The notes beneath the pieces are model-generated. The model made no database searches. It was given only the letters and a program-made list of their open reading frames with translations, and had not been told where the DNA came from. A program made the position numbers and the translations under genes. 64,000 nt of DNA from Spisula solida (lineage: Eukaryota > Mollusca > Bivalvia > Venerida > Mactridae): contig OX365956.1 of NCBI GenBank assembly GCA_947247005.1, positions 11,552,089 to 11,616,088 on the forward strand. The letters are read 5' to 3'. This document shows, piece after piece, positions 52,342-61,766 of the stretch (positions within the stretch are counted from its first letter, which is position 1; the number at the start of each line of letters is the position of its first letter).

Positions 52342-52521
52342 TAGTAACTCTGAGAAGAGCACACATATATATGGGTGATATTGGTTTGGTGATGAGTTTG
52401 GCTGTATATTTGTAGGCAGCAGGTTGTAGACCATGTCTCTCTATAAAGTTCACCTTGACCCAGCTCCACGCTCTACTAGCACACAGTAAGTTCACAGCTT
52501 TGGTAAGTTCAAATACTGCAC
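52342..52521 (-). CDS. ICE1: ICE1-like, exon 2 from the 3' end
   Basis: 180 nt between a TTACAG acceptor and a GTAAGT donor (phase 1 in, phase 1 out). It encodes a helical segment containing FELTKAVNLLCASRAWSWVK and PISPIYMCALLRVTS. The pattern of a leucine-rich helix, LLCA, then a Trp-x-Trp within a few residues is also present in vertebrate ICE1 upstream of its C-terminal helix. This is one of my two strongest reasons for the gene call. Confidence 0.8.
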
Positions 52522-52556
52522 CTGTAATGTATATAAACAACATGCAATACAACATA

Positions 52557-52972
52557 CACAGTGCCCATCAAAAATAGGTATACAGTTGCGAAATTTAATA
52601 CTTTGTTGAATTATTAAATATCTTTTTTCAGATAGTCACAATTATACCAGTTTCTGAAAATATCAATATCTAAGAGTGGTAAAAAGAGACAGAAGTACCC
52701 GGTAAAGATGAAGATGTTTTGAATTAAAATAGTTATGTGATTCGAAGTGATGAATGATTCCATCTTTTCATGACAAAGTTTCCTTTCCATCTGGGCGATG
52801 AAACTTTTTATTTTGCACTTAGGGTACCAATCAATGTATGGTCTAACATTAAATGAACTAAAAATATTACTTATCTTCACAAAATTCGTTTTTAACTGTT
52901 CAACAAAAAGTGTTCTAACAGGTAAGTGAATGGTGGAAATAACCTCTGTATACTTATTTTTTGTGGGCAGTG
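52557..52972. mobile_element. TA-flanked MITE in ICE1 intron (Tc1/mariner type)
   Basis: The left terminus cacagtgcccatcaaaaata and the right terminus (complement of tttttgtgggcagtg) are inverted. Pairing extends over the next word ggtatacag/tctgtatac. TA lies directly outside on both sides (52555-52556 and 52973-52974). CAGTG-type ends with TA target sites are characteristic of Tc1/mariner elements. A 135-codon minus frame overlaps the element but also runs past its end and shows no DDE motif. Confidence 0.65.
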
Positions 52973-53479
52973 TATGTACTGTTTCAAGAGTAGAGCTAAA
53001 ACCTGTCCATTGAGATATCATAATTTTGCTGCTTAAGACAGGTGGAGATTAATGAAGGGTACCATCAGCACTAAGATTGATTTGTATAAGGTCTGGAATG
53101 CCATATACATAGTACCAGCATATATAAGTTTGCCAACATATTACAAATCTTGGTGAACGAATCTGATATATTATCACGCAAAACAGTGTGTTTTCCAAAC
53201 ATGTAATACTATGCCATTGATGGGTTGCTACACTATCATTTATATTCAATGTTACACACTGATATAGACCTGTTGATCTCAGATACAACATCACAATCAT
53301 GTAAGCAAGCGAGTTTGAAGGCTGTTGCTTGTGTTTTTATCAATCTGATATTGTTTGTTCAACTGAGGAACCAACCTTCAAACATGAGCAATGCAATACT
53401 GCCAATCTTCTAGAGGGATGTGAAAGGGTTTAACATTAATAATGTATTATTGACCAATAGCAAATAGCAGTAAACATAC

Positions 53480-53600
53480 AATGGTTGGGCGTATCATCAC
53501 TAGTACACGTCTGTAGTTTAGTGACCAAGGTTTTGAGAATATTCTCGGAGTTACCACACACACCAGACCAGCGACATAACTTCTTCAGTACCAGTACTAT
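53480..53600 (-). CDS. ICE1: ICE1-like, exon 3 from the 3' end
   Basis: 121 nt, TTGTAG acceptor, GTATGT donor, phase 0 in and 1 out. It encodes 40 residues starting IVLVLKKLCRWSG and ending KLQTCTSDDTPNH, joining to Cys at the next exon. It was found by translating the intron gap and testing phases. It fits exactly between its neighbours, with no stop in the joined frame. Confidence 0.75.
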
Positions 53601-54640
53601 CTACAATACAGAACCAAATATATCATACAGTCAAGTAAATCATGTCACTTATATAGTAACGTATAAATGATCTAAATAAATGAAAACATTTATCAAACAA
53701 GATCTACACTCATTAAATGTTATAAGTACACCAACACAGTACATAGCGTTACGTGCAAATAGTAGGTCGGTCGACATGCCGAATGGTTTTCCAACAATAA
53801 CTCCAAAACGATTTGTCCTAGGATTCTAAAATTTTAAGTGGAGATTATTCATCCTTCACAGGCGGCCCGACTCAATTTCAAGGTCATTTAAATCAAAGGT
53901 CAACCACACCCTGACCTTTGAACACACAAAAATCAGTGGTCCACACCATAAGAAATATAGGATCTTAGATTGTAAAACTTTACAGAGAGGTTGCTAATCA
54001 TCAGATGTAGGCTCCCACAAATTTTGGGGTGGATAGGTCAAAGGTCAAAGTCGTGGTGACCATAGCTACACTAGGCTATTTACTTTCATGAGACGCGTAT
54101 GTTTCACAGACCTCTCTTGTACGGTCTGTTATCGTAATTCTTCCGGTTTTGTGTTTTCCTGGTGCGGGTATTGATGGACAATGTGTATGTAACATTTTGA
54201 GACTTCGTGCAAAAAACATTTGTTTTGCACGTGCATTTTGCATAATTTGAAAATTCACGGTTCACTGCTCGCAGCGGGTACATTACAATCATTGAATTAT
54301 CGGATATTGCTGCTATACAACTCGCATAAAGACATGCAAAATATGAACATGATATCATGTATAATAAAAAAGATATACGCATTACATGTTGGTGTACTTA
54401 TAACATTTAACAAGTGTATCACTAATTGGGATGAATACCCTCAGACAATACGGATACATTTATGAACAAAACTCAAAAAGCAATAAATATAACTCAATGA
54501 AAATTTATTACAACATAAATCACTGTAAATGGTATACAGTAGGAAATCATTAGATCCCTCTGCTATCACAACAACTCCATTAAAAGGTAGCGTAAACTAG
54601 AACTGTCGCCATTCAGCAGACTAATATACCCCACGCGTGG
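53601..54640. other. ICE1 intron, 3' half
   Basis: No exon seen. 53,760-54,070 contains a dispersed repeat with aggtcaaaggtcaaagtc and tgacctttg words. Confidence 0.4.
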
Positions 54641-55590
54641 CAAAAATCATTGCTGCTAATTCTTTTCTTTATGCACATCTACATGTTGAGGTTGTTCATC
54701 TGTTAAAGTTTGAAGAAAATGCTGCAAAAACTGTAGGAGAAGTTGCGTCCACAAGAACTATTCACTACATACACTATATATTGTATAGTGCATAAAAATA
54801 CAAAGGGCAATAATTCTGTTAAAAATCGTCGCAGCGCAAATTCGATCCCTTATGCACATAAACATGTTGAGGTTGTTCATCTGTTAAAGTTTGAAGGAAA
54901 TGCTGCAAAAACTGTAGGAGAAGTTGCGTCCACAAGAATGCGTCTACGAACAGACAGACGGACGGACAAGCTGAATCCAGTATACCCCCGCACAACACAA
55001 CTCATCCATAATTCTGTCAAAAATCGTTGCAGCACAAATTCTATCCTTTATGCACATCTACATGTTGAGGTTGTTTATCTGTTAAAGTTTGAAGGAAATG
55101 CTGCAAAAACTGTAGAAGTTGCGTCCACAAGAATGCGTCTACGGCAGACAGACGGACGGACAAGCTGAATCCAGTATACCCCCACACAACACAACTCGTC
55201 CATAATTCTGTCAAAAATCGTTGCAGCACAAATTCTATCCTTTATGCACATCTACATGTTGAGGTTGTTCATCTGCTAAAGTTTGAAGGAAATGCTGCAA
55301 AAACTGTAGAAGTTGCGTCCACAAGAATGCGTCTACGGACAGACAGACGGACAGACAAGCTGAATCCAGTATACCCCCGCACAACACAACTCGTCCATAA
55401 TTCTGTCAAAAATCGTTGCAGCACAAATTCTATCCTTTATGCACATCTACATGTTGAGGTTGTTCATCTGTAAAAGTTTGAAGGAAATGCTGCAAAAACT
55501 GTAGGAGAAGTTGCATCCACAAGAATGCGTCTACGGACAGACAGACGGACAGTCAAGCTGAATCCAGTATACCCCCACACAACACAACTC
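54640..55590 (+). repeat. Tandem copies of a 195-bp dispersed repeat in ICE1 intron
   Basis: The start word aattctgt followed by aaaaatcg recurs near 54,811, 55,010, 55,204 and 55,399 (spacing about 199, 194 and 195). Each unit contains cacatctacatgttgaggtt, aaatgctgcaaaaactgtag, cacaagaatgcgtctacgg, a gacagacggacgg run and tgaatccagtatacccc. A diverged partial unit starts near 54,640. The gacggacgga tract and overall form are typical of short repeats in mollusc genomes. Confidence 0.85.
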
Positions 55591-55690
55591 GTGGGTATAT
55601 TAATCAGTAACAATGTGCTGACATCACAATAGTATAATAATAGGGTATTATTTGGATAACAACACTGACTATGGTTTTTATGAGTATTAC

Positions 55691-55911
55691 CTTTTTCGAC
55701 AGTTCATCGTCCATAGCTAACAGACGTTCCGTGATAAGTTCCTCCAGAACGAGTGTAAGTCCATGAGTGAGTACCAAATCTGGAGAGTCAGCTGGATTCT
55801 TCCTCAACACTTCCGGCCATACACTGGTCACAGGTACGATGAAGAGAACGAAGTTTAAGTGTGTACATGTTACAATCTGGTAAACCATCACTCTAGCTAA
55901 CTCCAGGTTAC
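55691..55911 (-). CDS. ICE1: ICE1-like, exon 4 from the 3' end
   Basis: 221 nt, ATTGCAG acceptor and GTAATA donor. It completes a Gly codon with the previous exon and encodes 74 residues: GNLELARVMVYQI, then THLNFVLFIVPVTSVWPEVL, then LTLVLEELITERLLAMDDEL. The run of an E/DxARxxxY helix followed by a hydrophobic strand and xxWPxVL is the clearest shared signature with the vertebrate ICE1 C-terminal domain. Together with the LLCA...WxW exon it decided the identification. Confidence 0.82.
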
Positions 55912-56334
55912 CTGCAATATACATCACACACCAATACTTAAAACTCAAGAAGCTTTTATAATTGGTCACTTTTCAAACAAAAATACTTATAACAGTGACC
56001 ATATTTTTTCATGGGATTTTACATTCACATACATTTTTTGGCAGTTTACTATACAACCAATTCATTAAAAATCCAAAATCACAATGTCATGACAAAATAT
56101 ACGTAATTGGTCTGGCGATCTATTTTGCATATTTGTCACATGCTGCATGAGAAATGCAATGTTTTTAGCAAAATCTACCAAACATGGTGACATTGACAAT
56201 GGTAGAATGTGAGCAAGTAGTTGTATGTAATGTATCAAATTGGCACCTTTTGAGACACATGTGGACGTTTTTTTGTTTTAAATGTTAACTTTTGGTAAAT
56301 CCTAACTGACAATAAGACAGAAACTAGACGTTAC

Positions 56335-56452
56335 CTTGCACCGCACATAGAGCTATAAATAGTCGACATTGAGCCATCTTTCCTATAACATTGACAGAGA
56401 GATGGCGACATAACACTGTATCCCAGGCACTTCTCATCAGCTGAGCTTTCTT
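56335..56452 (-). CDS. ICE1: ICE1-like, exon 5 from the 3' end
   Basis: 118 nt, CTTGCAG acceptor and GTAACG donor, phase 0 in and 1 out. It encodes KKAQLMRSAWDTVLCRHLSV and NVIGKMAQCRLFIALCAVQ, which read as two amphipathic helices continuing from the preceding exon. Joined directly to the exon at 58310-58465, the frame is preserved. Confidence 0.8.
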
Positions 56453-56465
56453 CTGCAAGTTACAT

Positions 56466-57300
56466 ACAATACATTCATTTACATACACCAAGAAATCCTG
56501 AATGAAAATGAAAATACATTTATTTACATACACCAAGAAAACGTGAATGAAACAAAAATGACAATACATTCGTTTACATACACCAAGAAATCCTGAATGA
56601 AAATTGACTATACATTCATTTACATACACCAAGAAATCCTGAATGAAAATTGACTATACATTCATTTACATACATCAAGAAATCCTGAATGAAAATTGAC
56701 TATACATTCATTTACATACACCAAGAAACACTGACTGAAAATTGACAATACATTCATTTACATACATCAAGAAATCCTGAATGAAAATGAAAATACATTT
56801 ATTTACATACACCAAGAAAACGTGAATGAAACAAAAATGAAAATTGACTATACATTCATTTACATACACCAAGAAACACTGACTGAAAATTGACAATACA
56901 TTCATTTACATACATCAAGAAATCCTGAATGAAAATTGACTATACATTCATTTACATACACCAAGAAATCCTGAATGAAAATTGACTATACATTCATTTA
57001 CATACATCAAGAAATCCTGAATGAAAATTGACTATACATTCATTTACATACACCAAGAAACACTGAATGAAAATTGACAATACATTCATTTACATACACC
57101 AAGAAACACAGAATGAAAATTGACAATACATTCATTTACATACACCAAGAAACACAGAATGAAAATTGACAATACATTCGTTTACATTCACCAAGAAATC
57201 CTGACTGAAAATTGACAATACATTTGTTTACATACACCAAGAAATCCTGAATGAAAATTGACAATACATTTGTTTACATACACCAAGAAAGACTGAATGA
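56466..57300 (+). repeat. 46-bp minisatellite in ICE1 intron, about 18 copies
   Basis: The unit is tacattcatttacatacacc plus aagaaatcctgaatgaaaat plus tgacta, with length variants (shorter units with gaaaatgaaaa, longer with gaaacaaaaatg). It begins only 14 bp upstream (in gene sense) of the acceptor of the 56335-56452 exon, so it occupies the branch-point region of that intron. Minus-strand frames with VYVNECIVNF are products of the repeat. Confidence 0.92.
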
Positions 57301-57384
57301 AACAAGAAATATCACTGAATGTGATGAATACCCCCAGAAACTGCTTGACACAGTCAGCTATGCACAACTAGACTTAAAATTGAT

Positions 57385-57900
57385 CTGACCAATGTGTGCC
57401 GGCGATATGCAAAACTAAACTTGGTACTGATAACTCATGCAAAGTTTCGTTGAATTCAGACCAATTGTTACAGAGAAATAGCACAGACAAAATGTTTAAG
57501 TGTAAAATAATAAAGGGCCAATACTACCTTAAAATTTGTCTGACAAGCATGTGCCGACGATATGCACACCTAGACTTGGTACTGATCGCTTATGCAAAGT
57601 TTTGTTGAAATCAGACCAATGGTTACAAAGAAATAGCGCGGACAAAATTTTTAAGTGTAAAAAAATAAAAGGGCCATAACCACCTTAAAATTTGTCCGAC
57701 CAGTGTGTGCCTACGATATGCACAACTAGACTTGGTACTGATAACTCATGAAAAGTTTCGTTGAATTCAGACCAATTGTTTCAGAGAAATAGCGCGTACA
57801 AAATTTTCACGGACCAACCGACGGACCAACAGACCAACCAACCAACCAACCAATCTCAAGCATGACTCCAAAATAGCCCCCATATACTATGTATCTGGGG
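57385..57900 (+). repeat. Three copies of a 155-bp dispersed repeat in ICE1 intron
   Basis: cgatatgcacaactagactt-type words recur at about 57,402, 57,556 and 57,712. Each is followed by ttggtactgata, gttgaattcagaccaattg and gaaatagcgc. The last copy ends in a gaccaacc-rich run (57,810-57,850). Same style as the 195-bp repeat nearby but a different sequence. Confidence 0.8.
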
Positions 57901-58309
57901 GTAAAATAATACTTTCAAACTGATAAATCATTTACTTTACAGCCCTCCACCCCATAAATCTACTAGATTGTGTACAACATCTCCATACAGCGTTATACAG
58001 GAAGTTAAAGTTGAACTTTTGAATGTTAAACATTTAGATGCATCATCAAAAGCTTACAATGATTGATTTATTAAACCAAGAGATATTTGCCCCTATAGCA
58101 ACTAAATAGACGTATTTGTCACTGTGACCTCGATATTTGAAATCATAATCAATATGGATCGACTACTGTTCACACACAACCAAACCTACATACCACATCT
58201 GATCATCTAAGGTCAAACAATTCTTTCTGTCTACTGACCTACCAACAAGTGCAAAGCCACGTAACCCTACTTCAAAGGGAGGGGATAATAAAGTACAAGT
58301 ATATCATAC

Positions 58310-58465
58310 AATGTGTTTGTTGTCTATTAGATGACAGATGAGGTATACTGCTCTTTTTTCTACATCACTGAGGAATGGAAAATCTGTATGAATACTATGG
58401 TACGCGTCTGTTACACAGTTCTCAAATACAACATCTAGTGGGTCAGTCATCACTCGTCCTATACA
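58310..58465 (-). CDS. ICE1: ICE1-like, exon 6 from the 3' end
   Basis: 156 nt, GTTTCAG acceptor, GTATGA donor, phase 0 both sides. It encodes 52 residues, CIGRVMTDPLDVVFENCVTD followed by a segment ending RAVYLICHLIDNKHI. It was not obvious as an open frame and was found by translating the gap. The neighbours join without a stop. The donor is non-consensus at +6 but acceptable. Confidence 0.75.
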
Positions 58466-59039
58466 CTGAAACCAACAAATATACTCATTTATTATCTACC
58501 TATGAATGTATTGCCACAAATACAGTCTATATCGTACAGTGGAATACAGTGCGACAGATAACATCGTCCGTATCGTGCATGTTCGATTTTCTGAATGTTG
58601 CCCGCAAATGGCATAAATAGTAATAACTCTAGCCGTAATCAGTAGACTAAAAGTTCATGAACAACTATGCTTGGTACCAAGTTATGTGCAGTTTTATTGA
58701 AATCCGATCAATGGTCAAATGGAACAAGCGTGAACAAACTTTGTGACATCCATCCAGATATCCGGACAGATGTGCAGCACAAAATAAATATATATGGGAG
58801 ACATAAATTTTAATATGAACTTTTTATTTGTCTTTTTATGCAGCCACAGCCTTCTTCCTACACTCAAACTACAAGCTAGACTACCCTAGGGTACAGATAA
58901 TATAAAATATTATCCAGTTAGATCATTTCTGTACTGTAGACTATTTTCATATCATATGGACAATATTTGGTTAATTTGTTCCAACCAGTCATTTTACATA
59001 TCATAAAGTTATTGTATTATAATTATATAAGGTGCGTAC

Positions 59040-59161
59040 CTCGAGACAGCTGAGTAGTAATATGTTTCCACATTCTGCACCGTGTATTTCTGTTACTATG
59101 GAAACCAATTTATCAGCTGGATCTGTTGACTTCAAGAAAGCCTGCATTCTTCTTGTATCTT
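59040..59161 (-). CDS. ICE1: ICE1-like, exon 7 from the 3' end
   Basis: 122 nt, ATTACAG acceptor, GTACGC donor. It completes a Glu codon and encodes DTRRMQAFLKSTDPADKLVS, IVTEIHGAECGNILLLSCLE. Charged helix then hydrophobic helix; likely the start of the folded C-terminal domain after the disordered region. Confidence 0.78.
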
Positions 59162-59284
59162 CTGTAATATGGACAAACAGCATTTAGGATTAAAATATTT
59201 CCAAAATAAGGATAACTGATTTATACTAGTTTAGTTTAGGTTGATTCTACAACTTACATAATAATCACTCTCAACATCTGGTAA

Positions 59285-59531
59285 CCTGGGTGCTGTTTTA
59301 TCAAAGCACTTACGGAAAACTTAAACTTACGCTCAAATTTAAATTCTTTATAATTTGTTTACACTTATAAAGTGTGGTAAATGGAGCTGCAATACTTAAA
59401 ATGATTAGGCTAATGAGCTCCTACAAATCATATATGTTACCAATTTTGCAGTTGTTAAAGATATATAAATAATATAAATTTGAGCGTAACTTTAAGATTA
59501 TTGTAAGTGCTTTGATAAAACAGTACCCTGG
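59285..59531. mobile_element. 247-bp MITE in ICE1 intron
   Basis: The left end cctgggtgctgttttatcaa, continuing agcacttacg, and the right end gtaagtgctttgataaaaca, continuing gtaccctgg, are inverted copies. A second pair (acgctcaaatttaaa and taaatttgagcgt) lies inside. Non-coding, near-palindromic. Confidence 0.75.
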
Positions 59532-59765
59532 TGTATAGAGTAAAATATACTTATAGCATAATAGGCTTCATCACATATAATTCATAAGAGATTACAAGAG
59601 ATTTGATAATGAAAATAAACGATCATTCAACTCGAGATAAAACATTAGTTTGTGTATCTGACTACCTAGATAATAACAGATGTAAATGATTACAATATGA
59701 CACTGGTAAAACTGCCTTAATAACACACTGTACACTATCTCGTTCAGTGTTGTAAGTCAACTTAC

Positions 59766-59817
59766 CTTTCTTCAGACAGCTTTCATTTTTCTGTCGTCGG
59801 AACGAACTTTGTTTACA
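59766..59817 (-). CDS. ICE1: ICE1-like, small exon 8 from the 3' end
   Basis: 52 nt, CATTTCAG acceptor and GTAAGT donor, phase 0 in and 1 out. It encodes CKQSSFRRQKNESCLKK, a basic linker. Both splice sites are near consensus and its length restores the frame between its neighbours. Confidence 0.75.
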
Positions 59818-59991
59818 CTGAAATGCGGGTGAAAAGCACAGCTTAATAATACTCATTTTTTCTAAGCATGTCAATTAAAAATTTCAACTCAAAATTGAGA
59901 CTTTGCTCAAATCTAAGTCAAAATGTAAAACAAGTTTCAAGTTGTTGGCACTGGTTGATAATTAATTCCATGAAAACTGGTTAGGTCAACA

Positions 59992-60244
59992 GGCCCCGAT
60001 CTCCCGAAGCATCTCAAGCTGAGTCGAGATTATTCTCAAATACTGGTATGTGTCATTGAGATAATTTCAATGGAAGGTCAGACTCAAAGTTGGCACCACA
60101 AAATGGATACATCGTTCTGAGTTTATTACAGTAAAATGTTTGGAGCACAAACTTATTAATATTCTCAAATTTATACAATTGACTTCAGCAAAATCTCAAT
60201 TTGAGTTGAGATTTCTACTTGAGATGCTTCGGGAGATTGGGGCC
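59992..60244. mobile_element. MITE, GGCCCCGATCTCCCGAAG family, in ICE1 intron
   Basis: Ends ggccccgatctcccgaagca and tgcttcgggagattggggcc are inverted. The interior matches the copy at 49293 (gttggcaccacaaaatggat, tctgagtttattacagtaaa). 253 bp. Extra pairing (ag...ct) continues outside. Confidence 0.85.
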
Positions 60245-60541
60245 TGATCACTGTGTTTGACTGAATAAGTTTTTGAAACATCATACATGGTTCTAAGCGT
60301 GATCTCCACTGTGCTATTAGAAAACACTGTTGGCAACTGATTATATAAGCTTTGCTAACTCACTATTAAATAAATCCTCTAAATTAAATGGCTTTAATCA
60401 CAAACTCAGTAATTTTCCAAATATTTTTCAAATCAGACAATAAAGAAACTTATTTATTTTTTTAACACAGCCAGAACAAAACCAACTAGCAGGCATGTTA
60501 TAGGATTGGCTTAATATATAGAATGATGATAGTATACTAAC

Positions 60542-60644
60542 CGGCTTCTTATCTTGTATAACATTGTTACCACCATCAGCACTTCTACGCTTTCTACCAG
60601 GTAACACAGGTGGTAAATGAGGGGCATCAATTATAGGTACCTTC
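60542..60644 (-). CDS. ICE1: ICE1-like, exon 9 from the 3' end, with multiplied acceptor
   Basis: 103 nt when the acceptor nearest the donor is used (TTTGTAG then GAAGG), ending at a GTTAGT donor. It completes a Pro codon and encodes KVPIIDAPHLPPVLPGRKRR then SADGGNNVIQDKKP, with a basic patch (GRKRR) that could be a nuclear localisation signal. The acceptor and first 17 codons are repeated 13 times upstream, so the true start may be any of several copies (see 60600-61302). Confidence 0.72.
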
Positions 60645-61302
60645 CTACAAACATATAACACAGGTGGTAAATGAGGGGCATCAATTATAAGTACCTTCCT
60701 ACAAACATATAACACAGGTGGTAAATGAGGGGCATCAATTATAGGTACCTTCCTACAAACATATAACACAGGTGGTAAATGAGGGGCATCAATTATAGGC
60801 ACCTTCCTACAAACATATAACACAGGTGGTAAATGAGGGGCATCAATTATAGGTACCTTCCTACAAACATATAACACAGGTGGTAAATGAGGGGCATCAA
60901 TTATAGGTACCTTCCTACAAACATATAACACAGGTGGTAAATGAGGGGCATCAATTATAGGTACCTTCCTACAAACATATAACACAGGTGGTAAATGAAG
61001 GGCATCAATTATAGGTACCTTCCTACAAACATATAACACAGGTGGTAAATGAGGGGCATCAATTATTGGTACCTTCCTACAAACATAAACACAGGTGGTA
61101 AATGAGGGGCATCAATTATAGATACCTTCCTACAAACATATAACACAGGTGGTAGATGAGGGGCATCAATTATAGATACCTTCCTACAAACATATAACAC
61201 AGGTGGTAAATGAGGGGCATCAAATATAGGCACCTTCCTAAAAACATATAACACAGGTGGTAAATGAGGGGCATCAATTATAGGTACCTTCCTACAAACA
61301 TA
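60600..61302 (-). repeat. 54-bp array duplicating the 3' splice site and exon start, 13 copies
   Basis: On the minus strand the unit reads TATGTTTGTAGGAAGGTACC, TATAATTGATGCCCCTCATT, TACCACCTGTGTTA. Units start (by cacaggtgg on plus) at 60605, 60659, 60713 and so on every 54 bp to 61252. One unit is 53 bp (a base missing at about 61087). Each holds an acceptor-like TTTGTAG and, four bases later, a GTACC that could act as a donor. 54 bp is 18 codons (LYVCRKVPIIDAPHLPPV), open in the gene frame for the nine units nearest the exon. Confidence 0.9.
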
Positions 61303-61402
61303 CAATTATGACAAATAAATGTGTTAATTTATTAAACAGGCATCCCTTGTTAAACGGTCAGTCAATGAATTGTCAAGCAGATATCTTACATAATCATATA
61401 GA

Positions 61403-61505
61403 ATGATGGCAATATTTAAACCTTGGACCTACTGCTGCCAAAACAATCCAGTCATGGCAATATTCAAACCTTGGACCTACTGTGGCCAAAATTAACCAGT
61501 CATGG
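61403..61505 (+). repeat. Two copies of a 51-bp unit in ICE1 intron
   Basis: atggcaatatttaaaccttg and atggcaatattcaaaccttg begin two successive units, each ending near cagtcatgg. Minor tandem duplication. Confidence 0.7.
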
Positions 61506-61766
61506 AAGACAAAAAGAAGGAAAACAAGAAACAAGGTAATCAAGCTTTTAAACAGAACCTTTTACTATTATCTAATTATAATATTTCCATAATTGTTTGC
61601 ATGTTACACTACACACAAAACTGATAATTATATATTGAATACAGTTCACTGAATTTCATGCCAGTGTTTCTTTACTTATAAATTATTTAAGGTTTATTGA
61701 AAATTATGAAAGGTTGAAATAAAAGCCTGAATAATACTGAATATGTGAGAAAATACATATACATAC

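Noticed and set aside
52614..53021. 135-codon minus-strand frame
   Set aside because: Overlaps a MITE and runs over its border; no DDE or other motif.
54743..55168. 141-codon plus-strand frame
   Set aside because: Lies in the 195-bp tandem dispersed repeat; the repeated peptide follows the DNA repeat.
56324..56905. Minus frames with VYVNECIVNF repeats as a repeat protein
   Set aside because: Non-triplet 46-bp minisatellite in an intron; only the 118-nt exon at 56335-56452 is coding.
57941..58015. Possible 25-codon exon (ending SRFMGWRA) between ICE1 exons
   Set aside because: Its acceptor (CAAAAG) lacks a pyrimidine tract, and the exons at 58310 and 56335 already join in phase without it.
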